NCBI GenBank assembly: GCA_964343805.1
Contig: CAYFLR010000015.1
Span: 1-64,000, forward strand
DNA length: 64,000 bases
Reading direction: 5' to 3'
Source: CAYFLR01 sp964343805
GTDB taxonomy: Bacteria > Bdellovibrionota_B > Oligoflexia > CAYFLR01
Shown here: positions 1 through 9,429 of the stretch, one piece after another
Position numbering within the stretch: position 1 is the stretch's first letter
Layout of the letters: each line of letters begins with the position of its first letter
Notes under the pieces: generated by a model
The model's input: only the letters and a program-made list of their open reading frames with translations
Told to the model about the DNA's origin: nothing
The model's database searches: none
Made by a program: the position numbers and the translations under genes

Positions 1-2306
1 TAAGCAATCTGGTTTAACGAATGGGTTTGAAAAAAACTTTGGAGGATTCGGAATATATCTCGATACTCTACTTTCCAGTACCACTCCATCAACACCTTCA
101 TCAATAAATTAACCACAGTTTCATTGGCTCCAGTGATGGCCACTTCTAGATCTAATTTAGTTTTAGGATTAAGGTCTGGTTTTTTGAGCATCTCCTCCCA
201 CATGGCGATAAGACCCACCATATGAGCAATGTCTTTTTTAGCAAAAATTAGCATATCTTTGATATGCAAGAAAGCGCCTCTCTTGGTTAAAAACTCTTTA
301 TTTAAAGCATTCACTTCCCAATAGGTCGGAGGTTTTAATCCCATTTTCTTAAAAGATTCTACAAAGAGTTGAATACCCATCGCATTGATGTAGTGTTGAA
401 CTGTCACAGACATAATCCCCATTACTACACCTAAAATAATTCCATCATAGACTCTTACTGGAATGGAGTTCATCACCCCTCTCAGTGAGGCTGGCAAAGC
501 CGCTGGAAACATAACTAAAAATTGGGTGAAGATTCCGCCAATAGATCGGCTCATTGCTCCCATAGATTGCATAGCCATGGGCATGGCTCCATGACGTACA
601 GCATAAGAGAGACGAGCAATTTGAGACCGAAGAGATATTTTAACTCCTTCTAAGGTTAAAGGAGCGTTCCCCTTCCAAGTTTCTCGAACGAGATTCATCC
701 ACCACCTTTTTTTACCCTCACTGGTTGCGGCAGGTCGATAGTGGTTACGTACAGTCATGGCTGCCATTCCAGTAGCCACCCCAGCTTGCAAACTGGTCAG
801 CATAAAACTTTGAAAGGCTTTTTCCTCTTGAATCATACTAGTTAGGCCCATGCCTTCTACATTCACTAGGGAGAGTCTTTGGATATTTCTCCAATTTACA
901 TACTGCCCATAGGCATCATAAATCATGTTTCCAACCAGGTATCCCCCACTCACCCAAAGCATTCCACGAATTAAACTTAAGCCTTTTCCTAGCCATCTGG
1001 CATTACCACGAGGTTTAAAAGCGGGACTTATTGATAAGACACCAACCATAGCGGTGTAATACATCATTCGCTGTCTTGATTTTCTAGCCAACTCTTCGTT
1101 GATAAAACCGGTTAGAATTTCGACACCCTTTTGTAAATGAGGATAATCTTCACTGACGATCCAATGAAGGACTTGTTCTTTAAAAACTTTATCTAGCCAT
1201 TGGTGGAATTCTGTATTATCGATCTTAGGCCTGGTATTAGCATTAACAATGGCCTCTTTAATATCATACTCAAAGTACTCTTCGCGAAAGACCTCTAGTG
1301 TCTCGGCGGTATTTTCTAATATTTCAATTACAGCATCATTCAAGGAGCTCGCAATTCGTGCTCGGAATTGCTCTTGGAGTGGCTGCTCGAGTGATTCAGT
1401 TAAGGCTGTTCCTAGATCCAATAAAGCGCCATCAGCGAAAAAGTCGGCCAATTGGGTAATGGTTCTTTTCTTTTCAATATAGTTGCCAAACTGACCATGA
1501 AAACGATTGATGATACTTTCTTGCATCAAAAGAGCATCAGCCACTTCTTCTTCAAAGTAGGGCTCAACATCCGATTTAAAGCTTGTAGTAGCCATGAGAC
1601 TATTGGAATTTCTTAAGACTTTCTCATAACTTAGAAGTTTTTCCATTTCACCGAGGTAAATATCATCGCTGGTATCATATCTCTCTTCTAGGTAACCTCT
1701 TTTCTTTTCGATCATCGCTAAAGAGAGGTAACTTGATTCGAGAGTTCCTCGTATAAAATCACGAGGTTCTTGTCTCTTATCAGCAGGCTTAGCTAGAAAA
1801 TCCACCAGTTGATTTCTAAGCTCTTGTCGCTTTTGATCTAATATTTTATTGTTTTGAAAGTAGGCTGCAGGTAAGTATCTATCGAAATAGTTGATAGCCC
1901 AAGTATCAGATTCCCCCTCAACCAGTACCAAAGTCTTAACCAGACTCATCATTAAAAATTCTAAGCGATAAGCCTTAAATACTTCAAAGTACAACCATTG
2001 TTGATACATAGAAAAGGCAAGGTTCTGAGAGGCTTCTCCGCCACCTAAGTAAGCGGCTTCCTCCATAAAGTACTGTCGGTTTTTATCTAGAAAGGGATGA
2101 TTCAGCAAATCCTCGCGAGTTTTTAAGGTATTCTGCATCAAGGAGTCGAGACTCTTAGAGGGCTTTTCAGAAAGCACCCCTCGCAGATCTGTAGTATGTG
2201 AAACCGAGTTGGAGCCTCCATTTACCTCTGCATACGCGAGACCAGATTGAACAAATAAACACCAGCACAAGAAAACGGAAACTATGCTTCTTTGTTTTTT
2301 TAGCAA
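1..2306 (-). CDS. Large exported protein of unknown function, C-terminus outside window
   Basis: An uninterrupted reading frame of about 768 codons runs from a TTG at 2306 off the left edge. TTG is the only start codon between the upstream in-frame stop and the coding body, and it sits behind a GGGGTGG ribosome-binding sequence. The N-terminus (MLKKQRSIVSVFLCWCLFVQ, then SGLAYAEV) is a typical signal peptide with cleavage after AYA, so the protein is exported. The first two thirds are rich in charged helices; near codons 640-660 there is a hydrophobic glycine-rich stretch (GIILGVVMGIMS) that could be membrane-embedded. I do not recognise the family. The upstream region to 2574 is very AT-rich and separates it from the response regulator gene, so it probably has its own promoter. 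Certain: open frame and signal peptide. Unknown: function. Confidence 0.75.
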   Translation of the reverse strand, partial: MLKKQRSIVSVFLCWCLFVQSGLAYAEVNGGSNSVSHTTDLRGVLSEKPSKSLDSLMQNTLKTREDLLNHPFLDKNRQYFMEEAAYLGGGEASQNLAFSMYQQWLYFEVFKAYRLEFLMMSLVKTLVLVEGESDTWAINYFDRYLPAAYFQNNKILDQKRQELRNQLVDFLAKPADKRQEPRDFIRGTLESSYLSLAMIEKKRGYLEERYDTSDDIYLGEMEKLLSYEKVLRNSNSLMATTSFKSDVEPYFEEEVADALLMQESIINRFHGQFGNYIEKKRTITQLADFFADGALLDLGTALTESLEQPLQEQFRARIASSLNDAVIEILENTAETLEVFREEYFEYDIKEAIVNANTRPKIDNTEFHQWLDKVFKEQVLHWIVSEDYPHLQKGVEILTGFINEELARKSRQRMMYYTAMVGVLSISPAFKPRGNARWLGKGLSLIRGMLWVSGGYLVGNMIYDAYGQYVNWRNIQRLSLVNVEGMGLTSMIQEEKAFQSFMLTSLQAGVATGMAAMTVRNHYRPAATSEGKKRWWMNLVRETWKGNAPLTLEGVKISLRSQIARLSYAVRHGAMPMAMQSMGAMSRSIGGIFTQFLVMFPAALPASLRGVMNSIPVRVYDGIILGVVMGIMSVTVQHYINAMGIQLFVESFKKMGLKPPTYWEVNALNKEFLTKRGAFLHIKDMLIFAKKDIAHMVGLIAMWEEMLKKPDLNPKTKLDLEVAITGANETVVNLLMKVLMEWYWKVEYRDIFRILQSFFQTHSLNQIA

Positions 2307-2574
2307 AACCCACCCCTTAAGCTATTAGCGGAACAAATTGTAATTAAAGCTCGTATCATATTTACTTATATATTTCAATTAATTTTTTACAAATTTTAAT
2401 AAATCATTACATATTTATAAGTAATATCTATATTTTACCACCAACGTCGAACAGTGAGTTATTCATTAATAGGGTATGCACACCCAAAAAAAATGAAAAA
2501 ATTAAGGCATACAGACCTAATTTAACTAAAGGAGAATCTAATTGTTTAAAGAATAAAAAGGTAGGATGGGTAAA

Positions 2575-2973
2575 CTATCTCTTCTCTATACTGCCAAGCC
2601 ATCGATTCATTCTACTGACTGATTCACAAACCGAATTGATAAGCAGCTCTTCGTTAAAGGGTTTTAATAGGAAGTCATCAAATCCCGCTTCACGAACTTC
2701 CATTAACTGGAATAAGCCCTTCTGCCCTGTGAAGGCACAGACAATAGATATGGGATCGTTCTCTCTCATCTTTTTGCACATTTCTATGCCGTTCATCTTA
2801 GGCATTTGCAAATCAGTATAGATAATACGAACCTTATGTTGTTTTTTAAATTCAAGTCCCTCTAGACCATTACTCGCCTTAACAATGTCGTACTGTTCGC
2901 CAAATAATTTATCTAAATAGCCTAAGATAAATGGATCATCATCTACAAATAAAAGCTTTGTTTTTACCGCCAT
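2575..2973 (-). CDS. Single-domain response regulator (CheY-like receiver)
   Basis: This 132-residue protein is only a receiver domain, with no output domain. The acidic pocket is Asp11-Asp12-Asp13, the phosphoacceptor is Asp54 (YTDLQMP), and the switch residues are Thr82 (AFTG) and Lys104 (LLKPF). All the conserved residues are present, so it should be phosphorylated by a histidine kinase and act by protein-protein contact, as CheY or Spo0F do. No kinase is adjacent; the lone DHp-like protein at 61.4 kb is too far away to link. It is followed on the same strand by an AT-rich gap and preceded by the small secreted protein gene 24 bp upstream, so it may be the last gene of a short operon beginning with the MFS-PlsC gene. 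Confidence 0.92.
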   Translation of the reverse strand: MAVKTKLLFVDDDPFILGYLDKLFGEQYDIVKASNGLEGLEFKKQHKVRIIYTDLQMPKMNGIEMCKKMRENDPISIVCAFTGQKGLFQLMEVREAGFDDFLLKPFNEELLINSVCESVSRMNRWLGSIEKR

Positions 2974-2997
2974 GCTACCTCCATCACCCTATAGGTT

Positions 2998-3378
2998 TCA
3001 CCACTTTACATTTCCATGACCTTTATAGAGGTATTTCATAACCCCTTCGCCAGCATGCCAAGCGTAGCTGCACACCCTTTGATCCTGGCAGACAACTCGC
3101 TGAATATCGTCGCAGACTTTTAAGCACCGCTTTCTTTTCTTGGTAATCAAAATCTGTGTATGATAGCAGGTGTACACCTTCATTTTTAATGTGTTGTGAG
3201 TGTACCAGCAACCTGCTTTTTTAAATCTTTTCAACCACTTTTCATATCCATAATAACAGGGACTGGAAGTCTCTGTAAAGGGATCATAAAACAAAAAGTA
3301 CATCTCACCATGACCAAAAATTGGCTGGGTCAAAATGATGCTAATTAAGGCAACCCCTATATAGCCCTTCACACGCAC
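2998..3378 (-). CDS. Small secreted cysteine-rich protein
   Basis: A 126-residue protein starts at GTG 3378 and overlaps the end of the MFS-PlsC gene by about 10 bases, which suggests translational coupling. Residues 1-22 (MRVKGYIGVALISIILTQPI, FG) form a signal peptide; the mature part contains eight cysteines and many Tyr, His and Lys residues, consistent with a disulfide-stabilised periplasmic or secreted protein. It ends KYLYKGHGNVKW. No family is recognised. An alternative GTG start two codons downstream cannot be excluded and changes nothing. The signal peptide and the regular reading frame support it as a real gene; its job is unknown. Confidence 0.7.
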   Translation of the reverse strand: MRVKGYIGVALISIILTQPIFGHGEMYFLFYDPFTETSSPCYYGYEKWLKRFKKAGCWYTHNTLKMKVYTCYHTQILITKKRKRCLKVCDDIQRVVCQDQRVCSYAWHAGEGVMKYLYKGHGNVKW

Positions 3379-5234
3379 CCCTCTAATAAACGCTCTACCT
3401 CACTACGAGCCTCCTCAGGGGTTACTTCAGGCGGCATCGCGTCCCCCACATTCACCGTCACCGGATAAGGGAGTTGCTTAGGCCATTTCCAAAATACTTT
3501 CCCCCCTTCAAAACTAAAAATACTTCCCCAGACTCCACCAAGGCCAATAGGAATAACCGGGCAAGGGGTATTTTTTAAGATCCTCTTCATTCCTGATTGG
3601 AATTTATTCAACTCCCCGCTACGCGAGATTTGTCCCTCAGGAAAGATACAAACCACCTCATCTTGATCCAGAACATCTTTAATTCGACTAAAAGCCTCCT
3701 GAATCCCTTCCCGATTTTTAACTCCTTGATCAATAGGGATGGTGCCCATTAAACGAAACAACCAATTCAAAGAGGGTGCTTCATAAATCCCTTTGTACAT
3801 TATAAAACGAACCGGCCGATGGGTGGCCATCTGCACAAAAAAGGCATCTAGATAACTTACATGGTTAGCGACTATTAATACGGGACCTTTCAGCGGAATG
3901 CTAAGACGGTTGATGGTTTTAATTTTATAGAAGAAGTTGGTAAGCAGCCAGAGCATAAAGCGAACAAAGATTTCAGGAAGGAGGTAACAGATGTAGATGG
4001 AGGCAACAATAACCATATAACCGATAGTTTGTACTATTTCAGCTTCATTGAATTTAAAATGACCTCGAAGGGCAATCACATAACCTGTGGCTCCCACCAT
4101 AAAGACGGCATTAATAATGTTATTAAGAGCAATCATAGAGGCCCGCTCATGATCAGCCGGTCGCTGCTGTAAAAGAGCATTCAAAGGCACAATAAAAAAG
4201 CCCGAAAACATACCAATTCCCACCAGAAATAAGTAGGGCAATATGAGATCTCCCCAACCTAAGACTTGGGTGGGATAGATATATCCAAATAAAAAGGAAA
4301 AAAGTGCCATCCCAATGGCCCCAAAGGGGATGAGCCCCATCTCTACTTTCCCATCTGAAAGGCGGTCACATAACATGGAACCCACTCCGATGCCGATGGA
4401 AAAGACAGCGAGCAGAACATTGGCCTGCAGACTACTAGCGCCTACAAAAGTTCCATAGCCAGGCAGAATTTGTAAAAAGATCGCCCCTAAAAACCAAAAG
4501 AAAGAGATTCCTAGAATGGTCAGAAAGACCACTCTATTTTTACGCATGGTTTTCCAATCGGCCATGATTTGAGCAGGGAAAAATATTCGGTATTTGAGCC
4601 CTGGATTCACCGGTTTAACTTTAGGAACTTTCAGACTGGTGACCCAACCTGAAAGAGCGATAGCAATAAAGAAGATGGACATAACATAAGGTTGGTCATA
4701 GAACCATTCAACCAGGAGTCCCCCCGCAAAACTTCCAATCAGAATAGAGACAAAAGTTCCCATCTCCAAAAGGCCATTTCCTTCAGTTAGTTCCTCATCG
4801 CGAAGAATTTCAGGCATGATTCCATATTTGGCCGGGCTAAAGAAGGTCGACTGGGTTCCCATTAAAAAGAGAGTAAAGAGAAGGAGATGAATAATGGGTT
4901 GGGGGTTTTTAGGGTCTAAGAGAAAAAAGGCCACAAACCCTAAACTCATGACCATAATTTCCCAAACCTTAGCGGCCACAATCACAGAAGTTTTGCCTCT
5001 ACGATCGGCCCAGGTAGCAGCATAGGTTGAGAATAGAACATAAGGTAGAATGAAAAACCCAGCCCCCAGGCTCACATACATATCAGCCAAGTCTTTAGAA
5101 AGGGTTTGGGTCATTTTGAAGGTGATCATAAAGACAATCGCCTGTTTAAAAGCATTGTCATTAAAGGCCCCAAAAAATTGAGTCCAGAAAAAACCTGAAA
5201 ATTTCTGTTGAAAAAGTAATGACTTTTCTTTCAC
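3369..5234 (-). CDS. MFS transporter fused to PlsC-type acyltransferase (lysophospholipid transporter/acyltransferase-like)
   Basis: The 621-residue protein starts at GTG 5234. Residues 1 to about 410 are a major facilitator with roughly 12 hydrophobic segments and the MFS loop motif (ATWADRRGK). The remainder is a 1-acylglycerol-3-phosphate-type acyltransferase, with the catalytic NHVSYLDAF (NHxxxxD) box and the FPEG(Q) box that binds the glycerol phosphate. This resembles the LplT-Aas system that imports and re-acylates lysophospholipids, but the AMP-ligase part of Aas is missing. It probably acts in the inner membrane on lysophospholipid. It is divergent from the exported-protein gene at 5363 and leads a short operon with the small secreted protein. 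Its acyltransferase may or may not handle products of the neighbouring lipid cluster; that link is speculative. Confidence 0.88.
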   Translation of the reverse strand: MKEKSLLFQQKFSGFFWTQFFGAFNDNAFKQAIVFMITFKMTQTLSKDLADMYVSLGAGFFILPYVLFSTYAATWADRRGKTSVIVAAKVWEIMVMSLGFVAFFLLDPKNPQPIIHLLLFTLFLMGTQSTFFSPAKYGIMPEILRDEELTEGNGLLEMGTFVSILIGSFAGGLLVEWFYDQPYVMSIFFIAIALSGWVTSLKVPKVKPVNPGLKYRIFFPAQIMADWKTMRKNRVVFLTILGISFFWFLGAIFLQILPGYGTFVGASSLQANVLLAVFSIGIGVGSMLCDRLSDGKVEMGLIPFGAIGMALFSFLFGYIYPTQVLGWGDLILPYLFLVGIGMFSGFFIVPLNALLQQRPADHERASMIALNNIINAVFMVGATGYVIALRGHFKFNEAEIVQTIGYMVIVASIYICYLLPEIFVRFMLWLLTNFFYKIKTINRLSIPLKGPVLIVANHVSYLDAFFVQMATHRPVRFIMYKGIYEAPSLNWLFRLMGTIPIDQGVKNREGIQEAFSRIKDVLDQDEVVCIFPEGQISRSGELNKFQSGMKRILKNTPCPVIPIGLGGVWGSIFSFEGGKVFWKWPKQLPYPVTVNVGDAMPPEVTPEEARSEVERLLEGCV

Positions 5235-5362
5235 GAGAGCATCCTTTCAATAGTAGGGTTTCTGGATTAGTATATTATAAAATGTAGTCAAGGCGTATAA
5301 TTTTTTGTAGAATTTGCGAGCAGCTCTTAAAGATATTCCAGGTATCAAACGAGGAGAAATGA

Positions 5363-6121
5363 ATGTTGAAACTAATTATCACTTTGATGATCTTTGTAAG
5401 CCTCCCCTCCTATGCAAAACAAGCTGCTGTTTCAAAGCCAACTCTGGACAAAGTCCCCGTCATGCCCTGGAGTAGTGGCCAAAGGGTTAAGTATGAAATT
5501 AAGACGATAAAACCCGATGGCCGAGTTAAATCCTTTATGATCACTATCTCTCTGGTGGGTCAAAAGCAGAAAAACTTTTGGAAAGAAGTTCATGTAGAAC
5601 CCTCTGGCAAAACCAAACAGGTGCAAGAGGTTTATTTAAAACACCTTACCCCCTCACCCTCTCCCCATCTCTTTGCTCATATCAATGAAATTTTCTCTTT
5701 GATTCAGCCCAAGTTAAAAAACCGGGTGATTATTCAATTGGGTTCTAACAAACCCTTTTCCGTTCCTCCGATTATGATTAGAACCTTTAAAAAAGCTTTC
5801 GACAAAGCACTGCAAGCACAAAAAGAGATCTTGGCGGTGTTAAAAAATCCTTCTGGCTATGAGTTAAAAACATTAAAAGAATTTAGTATTCCTGGTGAGA
5901 AACAGAAATATAAAATGATCACCCAATTAGACTTGCCCGCTAAAAAGGCAAAACTCATATTCTCCGCCAAAGTTCCTCTTGGCGGGATGGTCTACTATCA
6001 TCAAACCAAACCGAATAAAGACCAGGTGGTAATTTCCCTTCTAAAGTCTCAACGTGTGGGAGCCAAAACAGAGATCAAAGGAAAGCCCCTGCCCTTTTTA
6101 TTCAATCCTCAGAAGAAGTGA
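5363..6121 (+). CDS. Exported protein of unknown function
   Basis: A 252-residue protein begins at ATG 5363 behind the strong ribosome-binding sequence GAGGAG. Residues 1-18 (MLKLIITLMIFVSLPSYA) are a signal peptide with cleavage after SYA. The mature part is basic and rich in beta-forming sequence, with repeated phrases such as VKYEIKTI and IMIRTFKKAF, and no recognised catalytic motif. It is transcribed divergently from the MFS-PlsC gene. Its last 20 bases overlap the last 20 bases of the convergent nitroreductase gene, so the two transcripts share complementary ends. No function can be assigned. Confidence 0.75.
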   Translation: MLKLIITLMIFVSLPSYAKQAAVSKPTLDKVPVMPWSSGQRVKYEIKTIKPDGRVKSFMITISLVGQKQKNFWKEVHVEPSGKTKQVQEVYLKHLTPSPSPHLFAHINEIFSLIQPKLKNRVIIQLGSNKPFSVPPIMIRTFKKAFDKALQAQKEILAVLKNPSGYELKTLKEFSIPGEKQKYKMITQLDLPAKKAKLIFSAKVPLGGMVYYHQTKPNKDQVVISLLKSQRVGAKTEIKGKPLPFLFNPQKK

Positions 6122-6968
6122 GTTGAGAGAGATCATAACTAGCAATGAGATGAAATCCATTTTTCACATCAAGTGGATCATCGTGCAGTTGCCCCTTAAA
6201 GGAGAGTCCTACCGCTTGACAGGCGAGATAGATATGAGCCATGGCTATACCAGCGTCTAGAAATGGGGTATTTATGTAATATTTATATTTGGTAATGGCT
6301 TCCCCTACCAAAAGATCCATTCGATTGTCTTTGATATGAAAACGCCAAGATTGACGATTGTGACCAGATGGGGCCAAACGGACGGCTTCCAGCATCCCTA
6401 ATAAGGCAGGATATTTTTTTCTTATATCACTTAAAGATGATCTCCTGTCATCAAAGCTCACTAGCTCATCTAAAGAGAGTCGGTGGTGGTGCTTAACTAA
6501 AAGTCGCACACTCTTTTCAATAATAGCAGAAGAAACGTTTTGATCTCGATAGCCAAAGGGGATTACAGCAAAAACAGTTTCAAATTCATTAATAGCCAGC
6601 TGCTGTTCTAAAATATGACGGGGAAAAAGAGCGGCAATCCAACAGGTGTCAATTCCTAGTTGTGTCAGATATATAACTAGCTGCTCCATATAAAAGCTGT
6701 AGTTGACCGCAGATAGGTAGTCTCTAGAAATCACGCCCCACATGATATGAGAGGGACGATTAATTCTTCCATACCCTCCGAGGATCCCCGTAAAATTAAC
6801 CGGAAATTCACTGGCCGTTCGCAGATAAAATTTAATAGGAGCCGCTGTTAGTTTTGGGGTATTTTGCGCGAAGGATTTTATCTGTTCAATCAGTTCTGGT
6901 GATATAATCTGACCATTAAAACGACGTGTAGAAATACGCCTATTGATGGCTTCCATGGGGGAAAGCAT
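6102..6968 (-). CDS. Nitroreductase-family FMN protein (last gene of the lipid cluster)
   Basis: A 288-residue protein with the nitroreductase fold: the N-terminal RRISTRRF phosphate-binding motif of the FMN site, a central dimer region (YSFYMEQLVIYLTQLGIDTC) and a second RLAPSGHNRQSWRFH motif near residue 205. Sequence near the C-terminus (DAGIAMAHIYLACQAVGL) also fits the family. Members reduce or oxidise small molecules with NAD(P)H and FMN; some remodel peptides or polyenes, so the substrate here is open. It starts 7 bases after the saccharopine-dehydrogenase-like gene and so is very likely the terminal gene of the operon. Its 3' end overlaps the convergent gene by 20 bases and no hairpin terminator is visible. 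Confidence 0.82.
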   Translation of the reverse strand: MLSPMEAINRRISTRRFNGQIISPELIEQIKSFAQNTPKLTAAPIKFYLRTASEFPVNFTGILGGYGRINRPSHIMWGVISRDYLSAVNYSFYMEQLVIYLTQLGIDTCWIAALFPRHILEQQLAINEFETVFAVIPFGYRDQNVSSAIIEKSVRLLVKHHHRLSLDELVSFDDRRSSLSDIRKKYPALLGMLEAVRLAPSGHNRQSWRFHIKDNRMDLLVGEAITKYKYYINTPFLDAGIAMAHIYLACQAVGLSFKGQLHDDPLDVKNGFHLIASYDLSQLTSSED

Positions 6969-6975
6969 GATCCAT

Positions 6976-8049
6976 TTAACCCTTTTTAATTTCTAACTTT
7001 AAATCCCTATCCTTACAAAAAATAGCAAACAAGGCAGCATCTCTCACCGTCTCGGCTGGGGTTAAGAAACCTGGCTTGATCGAGGTATCAGCTAATAACT
7101 GCTCGGTAATTAAAAGCACCAAACTGGCCGTTAATCCGTAAGGGTCCTTTCCTTTTAGCCAAGCTAGACTCTTTTCTTGCTTTGTATTTACATTTTGCAC
7201 ATAGAGTGAGAACTCCTGATTACTTCTAGCTTCAGGATCTGGTGCCTTGCTCTTTTTCTTTGAAAAGCGGTGAATCACTTTTTCCATATCTTGAGTGGTC
7301 TTTTTCCCACCCATACGAGAAAGCGGCAGAGTAGGGTTTTCACTAATGAAGTAAGAACCCGTTTCTTGTACATGGTAAACTTTTTTAAAAAATAGCATCT
7401 CAGGATAAGGAACTAAGATGGATTTTTTTAAACTACAGGCGGGTTCTAAATCAACCTCTCGAATGTTACTTAACCTCTCTTCTGTAACAAATTCACCTGA
7501 ATGCAGCACTTCATGGTCATAAAAACTGGCTAGCTTCATAGTAAAGCGAGTGCCTGGTGAAATTTCAGGATTAGGTAAATAGTAATAAGATGAAATTTCT
7601 TCATAGTTTTCATCAGGGCAACAAATTTCCTTTGCTAAAAAATCTGAAAGGGCTGCTTCAAAGGAGCAAGAATGAATGATCCTGGCTTGACAATCGGTCT
7701 CTTTACTAAGTTGATGAGAGTAATTAACAAAAGAAAGCTCCCCGGTGATATCCACATAGCTAATAGAACTTTTCATCACCTCTTTGATAAATTCTCTAGC
7801 AAAAAGATTAAAAGGCCCCACGCAATTTATTAAAATGGAATTTTCTTGTAGTAAGTAAGGCCAAGACTCTCTCTCTTTAATATCTATTTTAAGGGTTTCA
7901 AAAGAGCTCTTTAAACCAGATTTTAAATCCTTTAGTTTCTGCTCATCTCGACCGGCGGCAATAAAGGGAATCTCTTTTTCTAGCAGGCGCTCCACAACCA
8001 GTCGGCCAGTAAACCCATAGGCTCCCAAAACAATAATTTTCTGGTTCAT
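6976..8049 (-). CDS. Saccharopine-dehydrogenase-like oxidoreductase, candidate trans-acting enoyl reductase
   Basis: A 357-residue protein starting at ATG 8049. The N-terminus has the NAD(P)-binding fold typical of the family (IIVLGAYGFTGRLVVERLL, then AAGRD), followed by SILINCVGPF and YVDITGE, which are hallmarks of the saccharopine-dehydrogenase/trans-acting enoyl reductase group. In mycobacteria a relative (Rv2953) reduces enoyl intermediates made by a polyketide synthase that lacks its own enoyl reductase. In this lipid cluster the same role, selective double-bond reduction, is an attractive inference but is not proved by sequence. Spacing is 21 bases from the upstream radical SAM gene and 7 bases to the nitroreductase gene, so all three belong to one operon. 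Confidence 0.8.
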   Translation of the reverse strand: MNQKIIVLGAYGFTGRLVVERLLEKEIPFIAAGRDEQKLKDLKSGLKSSFETLKIDIKERESWPYLLQENSILINCVGPFNLFAREFIKEVMKSSISYVDITGELSFVNYSHQLSKETDCQARIIHSCSFEAALSDFLAKEICCPDENYEEISSYYYLPNPEISPGTRFTMKLASFYDHEVLHSGEFVTEERLSNIREVDLEPACSLKKSILVPYPEMLFFKKVYHVQETGSYFISENPTLPLSRMGGKKTTQDMEKVIHRFSKKKSKAPDPEARSNQEFSLYVQNVNTKQEKSLAWLKGKDPYGLTASLVLLITEQLLADTSIKPGFLTPAETVRDAALFAIFCKDRDLKLEIKKG

Positions 8050-8070
8050 ATTTTCTCCGAGTCCTTTTAT

Positions 8071-9429
8071 TTAGCTAGTTTTTAGGTAGTTCCCTCGTTG
8101 AAAATGAGTGGGTACAATTTTCCTTTTAATCTTCCACCAATAGTAAATATTCAATAAGAGTTGGTAAATTTTGTGTTTATAGGTTCCTCTAATAAAGCGT
8201 TTAACAATACTTCGCAAGGAATAAAACTTTCGCAAAGCTCGCCAATAGCCCTGCTCCATTTCTTTTTTTGTCATAGTAGGGTGCTTAAAAACGGCATAGG
8301 GCTCTCGATAATGACTCAAATCATGATCCTCGATGAGACCTTCATCTAAATACTTTTGCCCCAAAGGGGTTTTGGGATAGGGAGTGAGAATAAAAAACTN
8401 NNNNNNNNNTCCCAGATCTTCCAGGAACGCCACGGTTTTATCAAAGGTGGAAGGAGTATCCTCTGGTAGACCAAACATCATCAGAGCATGAACCCCAATC
8501 CCAGCATTTTGAATAGTGGAAATCTTCTCTTTATAATTTTCTACCGGGCTCCATTTTTTAGCCACACTATCCATATTCTGTCGCGAGAGAGATTCCATTC
8601 CAATCATGGCAATACGACAACCCGCCTTATGAGCTAAGTCCATAAGCTCAGGATCATCCGCCAGGTTTATGGTGGCTTGAGTTCCCCACCACACATTGAG
8701 ACCGATCATCTTACGAAAGAGCTCTTTGGCGAAGGATACGTTCTCCATGAGATTATCATCCACAAAATGCATATATTTGGAGCCATGAGCTTTGATATCG
8801 CGAATAATTTCGTCCACATTCCGATAGCGATAGGTGCGATCGTAAAAAGAGATAATAGAGCAATAATCACAGGTAAAGGGGCATCCCCGAGTGGCTTGCA
8901 CCGGATAACTGGTATTAATATTAAAGAATCGGTTATTTTTAATGAGGCCATATCGCGGGACAGGAAGATGGCTGATATCAAAGTGATGATCGGCCTTGTA
9001 CACCTGTTTTAACTTACCAGCCTCCATATCCTTAACCATTTGTGGCCATACTTGATCACCCTCACCTTGACATATGGCATCCACATGCTCTAGCACCAGA
9101 TCCGGATGCATGGTTGGAAGATAACCTCCCATTACTACCACTTTCCCTCTCTTTTTAAACTCCTTAGCAATATCAACAGCACGATGAACTTGCATCACCA
9201 TCGCTGAAATCGCCACCACCTCAGCATCAGTTGTAAAAACCGTATCATCAAGGCAGTCATCCATCTTTTCCACTTGAATATGAGATGGTGTATAGGCAGC
9301 TAATAAAGGAAGACCCAGCTCTGCAACATTGGCTATCATCAACTTATCTTGAAAGCGATTGGCTTTAACCACTCGCCCATCGTCAGCATAATGAGAGGAC
9401 CGGACAAAAAGGATCTTATTGATTTTCAT
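8071..9429 (-). CDS. B12-binding-domain radical SAM enzyme
   Basis: The protein (about 452 residues, with a 10-N gap at 8400-8409 that stays in frame) has an N-terminal cobalamin-binding-like region (residues 1-140, with VVAISAMV and VVVMGGYLPTMHPD) and then the radical SAM core with the CxxxCxxC cluster motif in RGCPFTCDYCSIISFYD. The C-terminal third has the helical extension seen in this group, after FFILTPYPKTP. Relatives carry out C-methylation, ring formation or other radical chemistry on unactivated carbons, including in hopanoid and lipid pathways. Here a modification of the acyl chain is a reasonable guess. Its ATG overlaps the stop of the PLP-enzyme gene (ATGA), so they are translationally coupled. 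Confidence 0.87.
   Translation of the reverse strand: MKINKILFVRSSHYADDGRVVKANRFQDKLMIANVAELGLPLLAAYTPSHIQVEKMDDCLDDTVFTTDAEVVAISAMVMQVHRAVDIAKEFKKRGKVVVMGGYLPTMHPDLVLEHVDAICQGEGDQVWPQMVKDMEAGKLKQVYKADHHFDISHLPVPRYGLIKNNRFFNINTSYPVQATRGCPFTCDYCSIISFYDRTYRYRNVDEIIRDIKAHGSKYMHFVDDNLMENVSFAKELFRKMIGLNVWWGTQATINLADDPELMDLAHKAGCRIAMIGMESLSRQNMDSVAKKWSPVENYKEKISTIQNAGIGVHALMMFGLPEDTPSTFDKTVAFLEDLGXXXXFFILTPYPKTPLGQKYLDEGLIEDHDLSHYREPYAVFKHPTMTKKEMEQGYWRALRKFYSLRSIVKRFIRGTYKHKIYQLLLNIYYWWKIKRKIVPTHFQRGNYLKTS

Noticed and set aside
2307..2574. AT-rich gap as a small RNA or replication origin
   Set aside because: No DnaA-box cluster, hairpin-plus-T terminator or recognisable RNA motif is visible; it is best read as promoter sequence.
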